Program-made: the position numbers and the translations under genes | Notes under the pieces: generated by a model | Told to the model about the DNA's origin: nothing | Database searches by the model: none | What the model saw: only the letters and a program-made list of their open reading frames with translations | Shown here: positions 27,844 to 37,064 of the stretch, piece by piece | Layout of the letters: each line of letters begins with the position of its first letter | Position numbering within the stretch: position 1 is the first letter of the stretch | Source of the DNA: Candidatus Vicinibacter proximus | GTDB taxonomy: Bacteria > Bacteroidota > Bacteroidia > Chitinophagales > Saprospiraceae | Direction of reading: 5' to 3' | DNA: 64,000 nt | Assembly (NCBI GenBank): GCA_016713905.1 | Contig: JADJOE010000003.1 | Span: 1,674,001-1,738,000, forward strand

Positions 27844-30800
27844 TTATTCCAAAAGAATAAAACCTGCCCAATAATAAGGTTCCAATTTTTTATCTCTCAA
27901 AGTTTTCTGAGCAGCCTGAAGCGAATTGCGAATGCTCATGCCTTTAACCAACCAATTCTCATAGAATAACTCCATCAATTCAGCAGTTTGTTTATCCGGA
28001 ACCTGCCATAGGGACATAATCATGGACTGTACGCCAGCAATTTTAAATGCTCTTTGCAGGCCATATACACCTTCGTTGCCGCGAATTTCTCCTAGGCCGG
28101 TTTCGCAAGCAGACAAAATCACCAACTTAGTAGAAGACAAATCCAACAGACTGATTTCATCTGCGGAGAGCACACCATCTTCACTTTGATTAAATACCCC
28201 ACTCGAATCAAACCAACTCTTGTTTGCGCCAGCCAATAACAAGCCGCTTCGCAACATGGGATTAGTAGAGTGGTTCACCATGTTATAGTAATTTATTCGC
28301 GATGATTTGGAATCCAGATCGGAAAAAAAGAAACCATGTGTGGATAAATGAATCACTGAAGGAGATGTTATCGAGGAACTATAACTTCCTAAGGACTTAA
28401 ACTTTTCTTCGCTAGCCTCTCTGCCGGTATAAACGGAACTCTTAACATTGGATTTCATACAAATGTCTCCTATTCTCTTTACTTCCTTGTTGCTGGAAGG
28501 TAAATAACTCCACTTTCTTATATGATTGCCAGTATCTGCCTTGCTCCATTGCATGGTTCGTCTCGCACTTAAAGGATCTCTCACTTCCCCCTTGCTAGCA
28601 ATTGGTCCACCTTCCAGAGTGGCATCGGAGTCATAATCGATGCCACCGAATAAAACCACCTCATCCTGGAATTCCAAAGAATGTGATTTCTTTTCATTTT
28701 TTGAATAATTTGCAGAAGAATGCAAAACCAACTGATACAAATCCGAAAGATATTTTTTCTCTGGTGAAACCAAAAAATGAATATTTACATTATGCAAAAT
28801 ACCGGACAGGGAGTAATCAATCTGATGAATTCCTTTGAGATGGGATTCCATATTTTTCCAGATCAGGTCATACATGTTTTCGGAAATTCCATTGCCTGAT
28901 TTCATACCAGAAAAATACAAATGGTTTACATATTCCAATCTACGTGTGCGGTGCTTTCCAAGTATTTTGTTCAATTTATCCTTATTGCATAAAGGAACAA
29001 ATAAAGGAAAATTTGAATCCTTCTTGATGATGAAGGCAGCATACAGAACGGAATCTGCCCTGTTTTCTTTACAATAATTATAATGCACAAATTCAACCAT
29101 GACAGAACTATCCTTTAACATTTTTTGATAATGCCTCCAATTCAACATCACAGTATCCTGTTTATGGTTTGCGTACAATAAAATGTTTTTTTCAATATTA
29201 AATTTCCTCTGCTCCAATTGAGCAATCAAATTTTTATCATCCTCATCCTGTACTTTTTTGTATAATTTCGAAAGCCTTTCTTCCGTAGACCTTAAAAAAA
29301 CATATTCATTTCTGAGTTGTAAATTGGTTCTTAACTCCTTGTTGAAAGAAATGAGATTTTCCTTAATAAAACCTTTATAAAAAATGGCATTTTCAAAAGC
29401 AATTACATTGGTCTTTTCATCCTTGCTTAAGGAACATAAGGTTAAAATCTGATGATAAATAGATTCGAACTTGACAATATAACCGGTCAATTCCTCTTGC
29501 GTCAGGAAGCCTTTTGAAGTTTCGAGAATTCGTCTCACTATTTTACCTGCCTCTGATAAATGGTCAATTGCCTTTTGATATTCGCTCCTACGCATAAAAT
29601 GAAAAGACAATTCTTGCAAACTGGATAGATAATCTTCATTTTCCTTCCCAATCTTAGTTGCTCTCCAGGCAAGCGCTTTTACAAGATAGTCTTCCGCTGT
29701 TTGTGGCTCATTCAAATTTGAATAAGCAATCCCCAATAAATGATAAATATTAGATAATGTTATGGTATCCTTAATATGATTGCCCACTTCAAATCTTGAC
29801 TTTGCCTCACTTGCAAATTTTAACATTTGTTCAAACTGATTAGATTTCCAGACATTAGAACTAAGGGCAATCAGACAAATTACGGAGTTCAATGAATTCT
29901 TCCCCTGAATACTATCCAGGATGGACATTGCTTCCTTGTAGGCATTTTTAGAAGCTTCATACTCCTGGAAGGAATACAAATTCTTTCCCATGATCATCAA
30001 GGCCAATCCATTACGCAAATGATATTTCCCAAAATTCTTCTCCACAAAATTTAAAAGTTGTTTCTGAACTTCCTTTACCTTGCGATAGTCGCCGAGTGAT
30101 TGATAAACTTGAATTTTTAAAGTGAGATAAGACTCATAACTATATGATTCTTTTAATGACGGATTCACTTTTAGAATTTCTTCAGAGGCCAACAAATAAT
30201 GTTGCGCCATTTTATAATTATGGATTCGGTTGTAAAGTTCACCCGCTGCTGCCAGCAATACAAGATATTCCTGTTGATTGGATAATTCAGGGTGATACTT
30301 CATACAGCTTACTCCCCTCAAAATAAACTCTTCATCTTTCTCTATATTACCCATAGACCTGTATAAAACAGCAAGATTATTGTAGGTGTTGGATAAAGAA
30401 ATTATATCTGTTGAATCATACTTAAGTTTCAATCGAAGCGCTTCCAGAAGATGACGCTCCGCAAGCTCAAAATATCCCAACTCTTTATATGCTATGGCTA
30501 TATTGTTCAAATCTTTGGCCAGGTGAATTCCTTCCTTTGGATAGATTTCTTTGTTAAGCTCCAAACCTTTGGAATAAATTTTGAGTGCAGCTTTGAAGTC
30601 GCCCTGTACAAAATAAATGCTTCCTGAATTTCCTAAACTTTTATAGTAATACTCATCCTTTTCCCCAAAAAGCTGTTTGCGTAATTTCATGGTATTTTCA
30701 AACCCTTCCAGGGACTCCTTCATATTGCCTTTATAATAGGCATAGATTGCTTTGCTGTAGGTCAGAAGACTGTATTGGCTTGAATTTTTTGCCCAATGTG

Positions 30801-30996
30801 TGTCGGCAAGACTATCCATACTTTGAAGCGTCATTTTCGCAGCAGTCAAATCCCTTTTCTTAAAACAAATATTAACTTGTCTAAAAAGGGAATCAAAAGA
30901 TCTCTCCGGAGTGAACTCTTCCGTTTGACCAACCAAGTTTGCCAAACAGGCTGTACTTAAAATGAGTATAGTTAGAATACCTAATTTAAACTTCAT
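27844..30996 (-). CDS. Exported TPR-CHAT caspase-like protease
   Basis: 1050 aa from the ATG at 30996, chosen over 31017 because it gives a clean signal peptide (MKFKLGILTILILSTACLAN, then LVGQ). TPR repeats fill about residues 30-490 (for example LNNIAIAYKELGYFELAERH and NTYNNLAVLYRSMGNIE). A helical linker follows, then a CHAT domain (about 740-1050), the clan CD caspase-like peptidase fold. The catalytic dyad is intact: His887 in VIHLSTHGFFFSD and Cys964 in LVILSACETGLGEIRG, followed by GLQRAFKIAGVQSMIMSLWQ. The signal peptide places the protease in the periplasm or beyond, unlike cytosolic CHAT effectors. Upstream are its anti-sigma-like and ECF sigma genes; downstream is a run of small secreted proteins that could be substrates or partners (inference). 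Confidence 0.88.
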   Translation of the reverse strand: MKFKLGILTILILSTACLANLVGQTEEFTPERSFDSLFRQVNICFKKRDLTAAKMTLQSMDSLADTHWAKNSSQYSLLTYSKAIYAYYKGNMKESLEGFENTMKLRKQLFGEKDEYYYKSLGNSGSIYFVQGDFKAALKIYSKGLELNKEIYPKEGIHLAKDLNNIAIAYKELGYFELAERHLLEALRLKLKYDSTDIISLSNTYNNLAVLYRSMGNIEKDEEFILRGVSCMKYHPELSNQQEYLVLLAAAGELYNRIHNYKMAQHYLLASEEILKVNPSLKESYSYESYLTLKIQVYQSLGDYRKVKEVQKQLLNFVEKNFGKYHLRNGLALMIMGKNLYSFQEYEASKNAYKEAMSILDSIQGKNSLNSVICLIALSSNVWKSNQFEQMLKFASEAKSRFEVGNHIKDTITLSNIYHLLGIAYSNLNEPQTAEDYLVKALAWRATKIGKENEDYLSSLQELSFHFMRRSEYQKAIDHLSEAGKIVRRILETSKGFLTQEELTGYIVKFESIYHQILTLCSLSKDEKTNVIAFENAIFYKGFIKENLISFNKELRTNLQLRNEYVFLRSTEERLSKLYKKVQDEDDKNLIAQLEQRKFNIEKNILLYANHKQDTVMLNWRHYQKMLKDSSVMVEFVHYNYCKENRADSVLYAAFIIKKDSNFPLFVPLCNKDKLNKILGKHRTRRLEYVNHLYFSGMKSGNGISENMYDLIWKNMESHLKGIHQIDYSLSGILHNVNIHFLVSPEKKYLSDLYQLVLHSSANYSKNEKKSHSLEFQDEVVLFGGIDYDSDATLEGGPIASKGEVRDPLSARRTMQWSKADTGNHIRKWSYLPSSNKEVKRIGDICMKSNVKSSVYTGREASEEKFKSLGSYSSSITSPSVIHLSTHGFFFSDLDSKSSRINYYNMVNHSTNPMLRSGLLLAGANKSWFDSSGVFNQSEDGVLSADEISLLDLSSTKLVILSACETGLGEIRGNEGVYGLQRAFKIAGVQSMIMSLWQVPDKQTAELMELFYENWLVKGMSIRNSLQAAQKTLRDKKLEPYYWAGFILLE

Positions 30997-31074
30997 GGTA
31001 AAATAAATATTTGCCATTTGGCTTTATAGAATCCAAGCAAATTACAATTTGGAAAAGATAATCAAACAATCAAT

Positions 31075-31881
31075 CTAGCGACAGTATCGTAAATACTTTT
31101 TCGCTTCTGCAGTATAACGGGACTGGTCATTTTTTATAATGCGTTTCAACAAAACTTTGGCTTCGCCCGATCTGTTCAATCCCAATAATACATTTGCCTT
31201 TAAGAAAAGTACATTATCAGAATCTCTGAGAGACTCATCCATTTCATCATAAACTTTAAGAGCCCTTGTATAATCCTTCTTAAGATAAAATGCCATAAAC
31301 TTTTCGTAATTGGTCAACTCTCCTTCTCCCCTGACCATAGAGATTAAGTCCTCATCCATATAGGGCTCGAAGTGGGCGGCATAAGTTTCCTCTTCTATCT
31401 CTGTTCCGGCAATTGGATCTTTTGGACCTGCGGCATTTTTTGTACCTGGTTCCATCTTTAGGTTTTCTTGCTTTCGCATGGTATCTTCCAGGATTGAAGG
31501 CGCAGCATTTGGCGAATGATTTTCCTGGATGGTTGGAGTAGATTCCTGCTCCATGTTTTTAGGTGGTATGGAAGAATCTGAAAAATTAGAATTCCTTGAC
31601 CATATGAACCACAGGCTTACTGCCAGGATAATTATAGAAAACAAAATATAATATCCTGGTTTGCCAAATTTAAATCCTTGTTTAGGAACGGATCCCTCCA
31701 ACTTGATCAGTCTTGATTTCAACTCCTGATTGCGAACAGATTTTAAATTGTTAAGGATACTTTTGTATGCTTCGACCTCAGCCCTGAACTGGCCATCCTC
31801 TTGCATTCTTTTTTCAAAGGAAGCTTTTTCTTCCGGATTCAACTCACCGGCCAGAAAACGATCTATTAATTCATCGTGCAT
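31075..31881 (-). CDS. Anti-sigma-like membrane protein with TPR-type C-terminus
   Basis: A 268-aa protein. The N-terminus MHDELIDRFLAGELNPEEKA and FEKRMQEDGQFRAEVEAY resemble the cytosolic sigma-binding part of Bacteroidota anti-sigma factors (zinc motif absent). One TM helix lies at about residues 77-94 (YYILFSIIILAVSLWFIW). A Pro/Glu-rich periplasmic linker and tetratricopeptide-like helices follow (LKKDYTRALKVYDEMDESLR to LLKRIIKND). It starts 4 bp after the ECF sigma gene ends and lies 78 bp before the CHAT gene. It probably keeps the sigma factor inactive and senses the periplasm through its TPR part. Confidence 0.75.
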   Translation of the reverse strand: MHDELIDRFLAGELNPEEKASFEKRMQEDGQFRAEVEAYKSILNNLKSVRNQELKSRLIKLEGSVPKQGFKFGKPGYYILFSIIILAVSLWFIWSRNSNFSDSSIPPKNMEQESTPTIQENHSPNAAPSILEDTMRKQENLKMEPGTKNAAGPKDPIAGTEIEEETYAAHFEPYMDEDLISMVRGEGELTNYEKFMAFYLKKDYTRALKVYDEMDESLRDSDNVLFLKANVLLGLNRSGEAKVLLKRIIKNDQSRYTAEAKKYLRYCR

Positions 31882-31885
31882 AGGT

Positions 31886-32473
31886 TTATCTTTTTACATC
31901 TTTTTCCAACAATTCCTTCAATTTCTTCAAAGTGCGGGACAAGGTGACGCTTACCGAATTGTCCGATTGGTAATTCATTTCCTGAGCAATCTCCGGTATG
32001 GACTTCCCATCAACATAGCGCAACAACAACATGCGTTTGCTTTGTTCCGGCAGCTCCTTGATTCTTGCATTCAACAGGATTTGCTCGTCGTTCAACTCCG
32101 GCATTAAATCCATCTCCTCTGCAAAATGAAGATTTTCAGCCTTGTCCGAAAAAGACTCCACATGGTCGGTTTTCAAATTCAAATGATGAGACTTCATGAT
32201 GTAACGAAAACCTATCAGGTATAAAAAACTTTTGATGGAACAGCTGAGCGTATGCAGTCTGCCGGAGCTAATTTGTTCGAAGAAAGAAACCAGCGCATCC
32301 TGCCAGGCATCCACTATATCGGCCTCCGGCATCGAACTGAAGCGATGTCTGGCGGTCCGAACAAAATCATCCCGGTACAGCAGGTAGATTTGATCAAATG
32401 CCTGCATATTTCCTGATTTTAAGTCCTGGAACAGCCGTTGATCTTCGGAATGGATAATTGGTTTGATGTCCAA
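31886..32473 (-). CDS. ECF-type RNA polymerase sigma factor of the CHAT module
   Basis: A 195-aa sigma-70 family factor. Region 2 shows DQIYLLYRDDFVRTARHRFS and DIVDAWQDALVSFFEQI. Region 4 shows LPEQSKRMLLLRYVDGKSIP and the HTH EIAQEMNYQSDNSVSVTLSR. It is the first gene of the module (sigma, anti-sigma-like, CHAT). Probably autoregulated together with the downstream exported proteins; this is inferred from gene order. Confidence 0.9.
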   Translation of the reverse strand: MDIKPIIHSEDQRLFQDLKSGNMQAFDQIYLLYRDDFVRTARHRFSSMPEADIVDAWQDALVSFFEQISSGRLHTLSCSIKSFLYLIGFRYIMKSHHLNLKTDHVESFSDKAENLHFAEEMDLMPELNDEQILLNARIKELPEQSKRMLLLRYVDGKSIPEIAQEMNYQSDNSVSVTLSRTLKKLKELLEKDVKR

Positions 32474-33059
32474 TTAAGGGGATTTTGTTGTTACAAAGAA
32501 ACAAATATTTCATAATTAATATGGCTATATAACTGGTGTAAAGTAAATGAGCCTAAATCCGCTCTTTCCCTGATATATACGGAAAACGTAAAGTTTCTTA
32601 GCAAGAAAAATCCAAAATTTTCTGTCAATGTATTCTAACAATAAAGTACAAAGTGAAATTATGCTGAATTGACTCAAAAATATGTAATCTATTATATAAC
32701 TATTTATTATATATATCAATTATTCATATATTTTATTTCAGGATACAAAAATGTAATATATTGAATATATTCACCTGACGTTTTCATAGGATGATCCGGG
32801 GAACTATTGACCATAAGAAATCTATTCACAAAAAATGGATTAAACTTTGAGGGGCCTTACTTATAAAAGAATGAAAAGAAAAGGTGTGAGTTGGATTCTA
32901 CCGATTAGAAAACGGGAGGCCGCTTTAATTAACCAAGAAAAAAAATGAAAAATAAACGAAAAAAAGTTTCCCAAGGCTTGTTAAAATTGGGTAGCCATGC
33001 GCAATGATGTCTTGTGTATATGCAATTTATCGGCAAGTCCAATGAACACTACCATATAA
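32474..33059. other. AT-rich divergent spacer, no gene recognised
   Basis: About 585 bp between the divergent ECF sigma gene and the first cassette-like gene. It must hold the sigma gene's promoter. A short ORF reading MIYIINSYIIDYIF... on the minus strand is low-complexity and not credible. No integrase or attI-like site was identified here. Confidence 0.4.
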
Positions 33060-33977
33060 ATGAATAAATCAATCTTAATATTCTCAATCAGCTTTTTCTT
33101 TTCCCTATACAGTCTTATGTGTCAAGATAAATTAGTTAAGGCTTGTAAAGAACTTAAGAAAGTATCATTTTTTGAAAACTATGATTATAAAAAAATACAA
33201 AAAACGACGAAAGAATTTTACTTAATTCTATTACAAAGCCCAAAAGAATCATATAATAAATGTAACTGTGCTGATACACTTTGGTTAGCATTGCTAAATG
33301 ACCCTAGGCCACTAACAAGTTGTACTCATTGTGAATTAGGAGAAAACAGGGGCGATTATTTAAGATATCTTGTTTTGTTAATTGATGAATACAACCTAGA
33401 GGTTGAATTTTCCATACAATGTTTACCTACACTGTTAGATTCATTTAACTATGTGATCCAAAGGGTTGAAATTAAAAATATAAAAAGGGAAACCTCAAAA
33501 GATAGTTGGAGAACATTTTACCATTGTATTGAAGCTGAAACAAATTTTCTTAAAGAGAAAAGTCAATTTTTATTTAAAACCTATTTAAAATATTTTGATG
33601 ACACAACCAATAATGAATACAATCGGGATCTAATGTTGTGCTCATTATTCGATTCAAAACAATTTATTGAAGAGGAGATAATCAAAAGGATGTCAAAAGA
33701 GGATAATTATAAATTTTTCTACAGGATGCTTGGGATTTTAACGACAAGTGGCTCTAACAAAAGCATAAAATATCTTTCCAATCATTTAAAAACACATAAA
33801 CTTGAATTAAAAGAGACTGAATTGATTCTTCGTGCAATTTATGAAATTAAAAGCAACAAAAGAATTGATGAACCCATTTGGACATCTTTCAAAAATTTTC
33901 TTAAAGATTCAAAACTCGACAGTTTAGTAAAAGCAAACTATTTTGAAGAGTTATATTTGAATAACGATCGCAAATGA
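33060..33977 (+). CDS. Secreted protein of unknown family, cassette-like
   Basis: A 305-aa protein with a signal peptide (MNKSILIFSISFFFSLYSLM, then CQ). The mature part is helical, with Cys clusters (YNKCNCADTLWLALLND, TSCTHCELGE) and a HEAT-like helical C-terminal half. No family recognised. An attC-like site starts 28 bp after its stop, so it looks like the first gene of the cassette run; its upstream boundary is not defined. It is more AT-rich than the core genes. Confidence 0.7.
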   Translation: MNKSILIFSISFFFSLYSLMCQDKLVKACKELKKVSFFENYDYKKIQKTTKEFYLILLQSPKESYNKCNCADTLWLALLNDPRPLTSCTHCELGENRGDYLRYLVLLIDEYNLEVEFSIQCLPTLLDSFNYVIQRVEIKNIKRETSKDSWRTFYHCIEAETNFLKEKSQFLFKTYLKYFDDTTNNEYNRDLMLCSLFDSKQFIEEEIIKRMSKEDNYKFFYRMLGILTTSGSNKSIKYLSNHLKTHKLELKETELILRAIYEIKSNKRIDEPIWTSFKNFLKDSKLDSLVKANYFEELYLNNDRK

Positions 33978-34004
33978 CGTTCTTAAGATACATCTAAATA
34001 ACCT

Positions 34005-34138
34005 GCCGATAACAATGTAGTTACGATCATACCGCCTAAAAACTTAGTTTTCACTTTAGGCCTCTAATGAAAAAACTATTTGCTACTTTTGGCATCCGGA
34101 CTTGGGGCGGCACGTCGTAAGTACTTGAACGTTATAGG
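34005..34138 (+). repeat. attC-like site 1
   Basis: About 134 bp with imperfectly complementary ends. CCGATAAC...TTACGATCATACCGCC (from 34006) pairs with GGCGGCACGTCGTAAGTAC...GAACGTTATAGG (to 34138). The outer boxes are AAC (34011-34013) and GTT (34131-34133), as in integron attC sites. The middle segment shares CTACTTTTGGC(A/T)TCCGGAC with site 2. Confidence 0.65.
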
Positions 34139-34162
34139 TCATCATATTAAATCAGATTAAAA

Positions 34163-34768
34163 GTGAGAATTGTAATTTTATTTATTCTACTTGTTTCGAA
34201 TTGTACTATTCGGAAAGAAATTACATATGAAGAAGGACTACGAACTTGTCGAAGTAATTTTGATCGAGCAAAGAAACTTGGATCAAATACCTATATAGCG
34301 ATCGGACCTGATTGTTTGATTGGGGCTAAAATACCTGATTTTAAAGCGAAACTTATTGATGGAAGCTCATATTCAAATGAAGACTTAAAAGGAAAAATTA
34401 GCGTTATAAATTTTTGGTTCATAGATTGTCCACCTTGTGTCGCTGAAATTTCTGGCCTAAATTATTTGGTCGAAAGATTTGGAATTCAATATGTAAATTA
34501 CGTTGCTATTGGAAGGGATAAAAGAAGTGATATAAATGCGTTTTTAGAAAATCATGTTTGGAATTATAGCCATATTTCTGGTGAAACTAATATTATTGAT
34601 AATATTTTTAAACTGTATTGGGGTTATCCAACAACTTTTATTTTGAATAAACAAACAGAAATAATTTATGCTACTTCTGGTGGCAAATCAGATTCAACAG
34701 CAAGCCAAGAATTACTGCATAAACTTATTCCAATAATAAAAATTGCAGTTGAAAATGACGACCACTAA
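34163..34768 (+). CDS. TlpA-like thioredoxin-fold lipoprotein
   Basis: A 201-aa protein with a GTG start, which gives the lipoprotein signal MRIVILFILLVSNC. A TlpA/AhpC-TSA thioredoxin fold follows (about residues 55-190): GAKIPDFKAKLIDGSSYSNE, INFWFIDCPPCVAEISGLNY with redox motif CPPC, and a cis-Pro region WGYPTTFILN. Family members reduce or transfer disulfides in the periplasm. The stop codon overlaps the first box of attC-like site 2, so gene plus site form a compact cassette. Confidence 0.85.
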   Translation: MRIVILFILLVSNCTIRKEITYEEGLRTCRSNFDRAKKLGSNTYIAIGPDCLIGAKIPDFKAKLIDGSSYSNEDLKGKISVINFWFIDCPPCVAEISGLNYLVERFGIQYVNYVAIGRDKRSDINAFLENHVWNYSHISGETNIIDNIFKLYWGYPTTFILNKQTEIIYATSGGKSDSTASQELLHKLIPIIKIAVENDDH

Positions 34769-34896
34769 CATTGTACTTGCGATCAAGCCACCAAGAATAT
34801 TATTGTGTTCCACTATCAGCAAACAATGAATCAAATTTCCTACTTTTGGCTTCCGGACAAGTGGCGGCAAGTCGCAAGTATTCGACCGTTACGTGA
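34762..34896 (+). repeat. attC-like site 2
   Basis: About 135 bp. CACTAACATTG-TACTTGCGATCAAGCCACC (from about 34764) pairs with GTGGCGGCAAGTCGCAAGTA...CGACCGTTACGTG. AAC is at 34767-34769 and GTT at 34888-34890. Same core architecture and length as sites 1 and 3. Confidence 0.65.
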
Positions 34897-34906
34897 TATT
34901 AAACAT

Positions 34907-35731
34907 ATGATTAGATTCAAATTATTATTCCTGCTTATAAGTTTACATTGTAGTTGTATTAAACATAAGAAATTCTATGATGAAATACACCTTTCAACTC
35001 ACACTGATAGCTCCTATATTCAATTATTTGTTTTAAGAGATTCAATAATAATTTTGCAATTAGAACGTGGCGAATGCGATGGATATGGGGCGTGCAAGTA
35101 TGGACCCAAATTTTATGCTCAGGCTTCAAAAATCAATAATACCTTTGATATTATTGATGAAGAAGTTCAAAGATTACTATCTGATACATTTCATCTGGAA
35201 GAAATACTGATAACACACTTTACAACATCCAGTATAAAATTTTTATTTCAAGATAGTCTAATTAAAAATTTCAGATTTTATGGCTCAGAAAAAAACTCTA
35301 GAGATATTGTAGAAGTTAAAAATAAATTACTCAATATAATAAGTCAAACAAATAGGAGCAATATTAATACTACAGAAAGACTTATCGATATTTCTGACTT
35401 AACGGATATTGATTCCATTCGCATAAACAAATTGAAACCTGTTGAAATTGATGGTTATAATGGCAAGTATATAAACTATATTAATGATTATGAATTAAAA
35501 ATGATTTCACGAAAAGAGCAGATTGATTCGTTTATAAACACCATTCAAATGCAAAAAATAATAGATAGAACAACAAGAAAGGGGTTTGACAAGTTGATTC
35601 CTAAATATGAGATTAATTTCTATAGAAATAGACTTATTTGTTTTCAATTAGAAACTGATTTAGTAATAATGCCCTATTCATGGCTTCAAGTACTTAAAGT
35701 TGATAGCTTATTAAAAAGTCATTTCAATTAA
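34907..35731 (+). CDS. Lipoprotein of unknown family, cassette-borne
   Basis: 274 aa from the ATG at 34907, which yields the lipoprotein signal MIRFKLLFLLISLHCSC. The frame is open upstream to 34805, but that part is the attC-like site. The mature protein is beta/alpha mixed with no recognised motif (LERGECDGYGACKYGPKFYA; a C-terminal half rich in Ile/Asn). It begins 17 bp after the GTT box of site 2 and ends 4 bp before site 3, as expected of a gene cassette. Confidence 0.7.
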   Translation: MIRFKLLFLLISLHCSCIKHKKFYDEIHLSTHTDSSYIQLFVLRDSIIILQLERGECDGYGACKYGPKFYAQASKINNTFDIIDEEVQRLLSDTFHLEEILITHFTTSSIKFLFQDSLIKNFRFYGSEKNSRDIVEVKNKLLNIISQTNRSNINTTERLIDISDLTDIDSIRINKLKPVEIDGYNGKYINYINDYELKMISRKEQIDSFINTIQMQKIIDRTTRKGFDKLIPKYEINFYRNRLICFQLETDLVIMPYSWLQVLKVDSLLKSHFN

Positions 35732-35734
35732 CAT

Positions 35735-35868
35735 CATATAACAATTTACTTAAGAACATGTCGCTATTGTACAGATATTTTCACATTTGGCATTATCATG
35801 AAAAAACTATTCCTTACTTTTGGCTTAAGGACAAGCAGCGACAAGTCGTAAGTACTTGACCGTTATGC
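35735..35868 (+). repeat. attC-like site 3
   Basis: About 134 bp. CATATAACAATTTACTTAAG and ACATGTCGCT pair with AGCGACAAGTCGTAAGTACT and TGACCGTTATG. AAC is at 35740-35742 and GTT at 35862-35864. The middle segment carries the shared CTTACTTTTGGCTTAAGGAC-type core. Confidence 0.65.
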
Positions 35869-35965
35869 AAAACCCGAGAGTGACATTGGAACTTCAAATA
35901 GTGTAGCTTTGAACGAGCATTTAAAACAAAAATAAATTAAAGTCACACTTTAAATAATTAACAAA

Positions 35966-36853
35966 ATGAAAAAACAACTACTAAAAAAGCTTTACGCTTT
36001 CATCGTTACAGCAATGATATTTTCAGCAAGTGCCCATGCACAGATCGTATATACGGATGTCATTCCGGATTCAACAATGAACTGTATAGTTAACCTCACT
36101 CCTTGCTCTGAAAACTATAATCTTGATTTGAATAATGACTCGAATACTGATTTCATTTTAACAGCCTTTTATCATTATTCTGCTAAAAAGGGTATTGAAA
36201 CTTACAGCAATGTAACTGCCAGTCCATTAAATGGCAATACTGTAAAAGATACTTTGGTCAATTCCACTTATGTATCAATTCCTTTACAATTTAATACCGT
36301 AATTGACAGTAACCTGTTATTACAACAGTCCTGGCAAACAACGGGATCACAAAGTTTGAAAAATGTTGTGGATGGTAAAGGCGGTGGGGGTGATACAATT
36401 TGGGGGCTATGGGATAATTTATCAGATCATTATTTAGGATTACGATTATTACAATCAGGACAAACTTACTATGGTTGGGTGAGATTACGTATTGATGTAA
36501 CACAGTCATATGCCTCTGTTATTATAAGGGATTATGCATACAACTCCATTCCTGACCAACCCATCCTTGCCGGACAAACAATTACCACAAGAATAACGAA
36601 AAATTCGTTTGCATCCTCCATAAATCTTTTTCCTAATCCTGCCACCAACCATCTCACCATCGATTTAGGTAGCAACCACAAAAGGGTACAAGTAACAATC
36701 GCTGATCTTACTGGAAAAGTCATGTACACTACCATGGCAAAAAATACACAAAAGGTAGAAATGAACACAAACGATTTTGCAGAGGGAAATTATATTGTGC
36801 AAATTCAAGCAGCAGAATTTATTGGAATGAAAAAACTTATCATTAATAAATAG
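35966..36853 (+). CDS. T9SS-sorted secreted protein of unknown function
   Basis: A 295-aa protein with a signal peptide ending SAHAQ (residues 1-26). A beta-rich middle with YNLDLNNDSNTDFILTAFYH suggests a calcium-type or FG-GAP-like turn. The C-terminal T9SS sorting domain (about 220-295) reads INLFPNPATNHLTIDLG to IVQIQAAEFIGMKKLIINK. It follows attC-like site 3 by about 100 bp, but no fourth site follows it, so whether it belongs to the cassette run is open. Confidence 0.75.
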   Translation: MKKQLLKKLYAFIVTAMIFSASAHAQIVYTDVIPDSTMNCIVNLTPCSENYNLDLNNDSNTDFILTAFYHYSAKKGIETYSNVTASPLNGNTVKDTLVNSTYVSIPLQFNTVIDSNLLLQQSWQTTGSQSLKNVVDGKGGGGDTIWGLWDNLSDHYLGLRLLQSGQTYYGWVRLRIDVTQSYASVIIRDYAYNSIPDQPILAGQTITTRITKNSFASSINLFPNPATNHLTIDLGSNHKRVQVTIADLTGKVMYTTMAKNTQKVEMNTNDFAEGNYIVQIQAAEFIGMKKLIINK

Positions 36854-37064
36854 ATTCCGTGTGATGGAACGTCACATTATCTTTCTAACCATCGGGTATT
36901 TGCATAATACGCGTTTGGCAAAATTGGCGGTTCATTGGTTCGTATTCAGCTATGTGGTTGGTCAAACATTCGTTCTGCGTATGACCATTTCTTGTAAAAA
37001 TCGTCAACTTCTTGTAGCTGCAAAAAGACGTAAGCGCCTTCCCAATAACAACACACTACACAAT

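Noticed and set aside
27844..30996. CHAT protein as part of a CRISPR (type III-E) or gasdermin system
   Set aside because: No CRISPR array, Cas or gasdermin-like gene nearby, and the protein carries a signal peptide.
32525..32719. 64-aa minus-strand ORF upstream of the sigma gene
   Set aside because: Low-complexity Ile/Tyr/Leu sequence expected from AT-rich DNA.
36861..37064. N-terminal extension of the HAD hydrolase and a possible fourth attC-like site
   Set aside because: The extension is not family-like, and the region lacks paired AAC/GTT ends with complementary arms.
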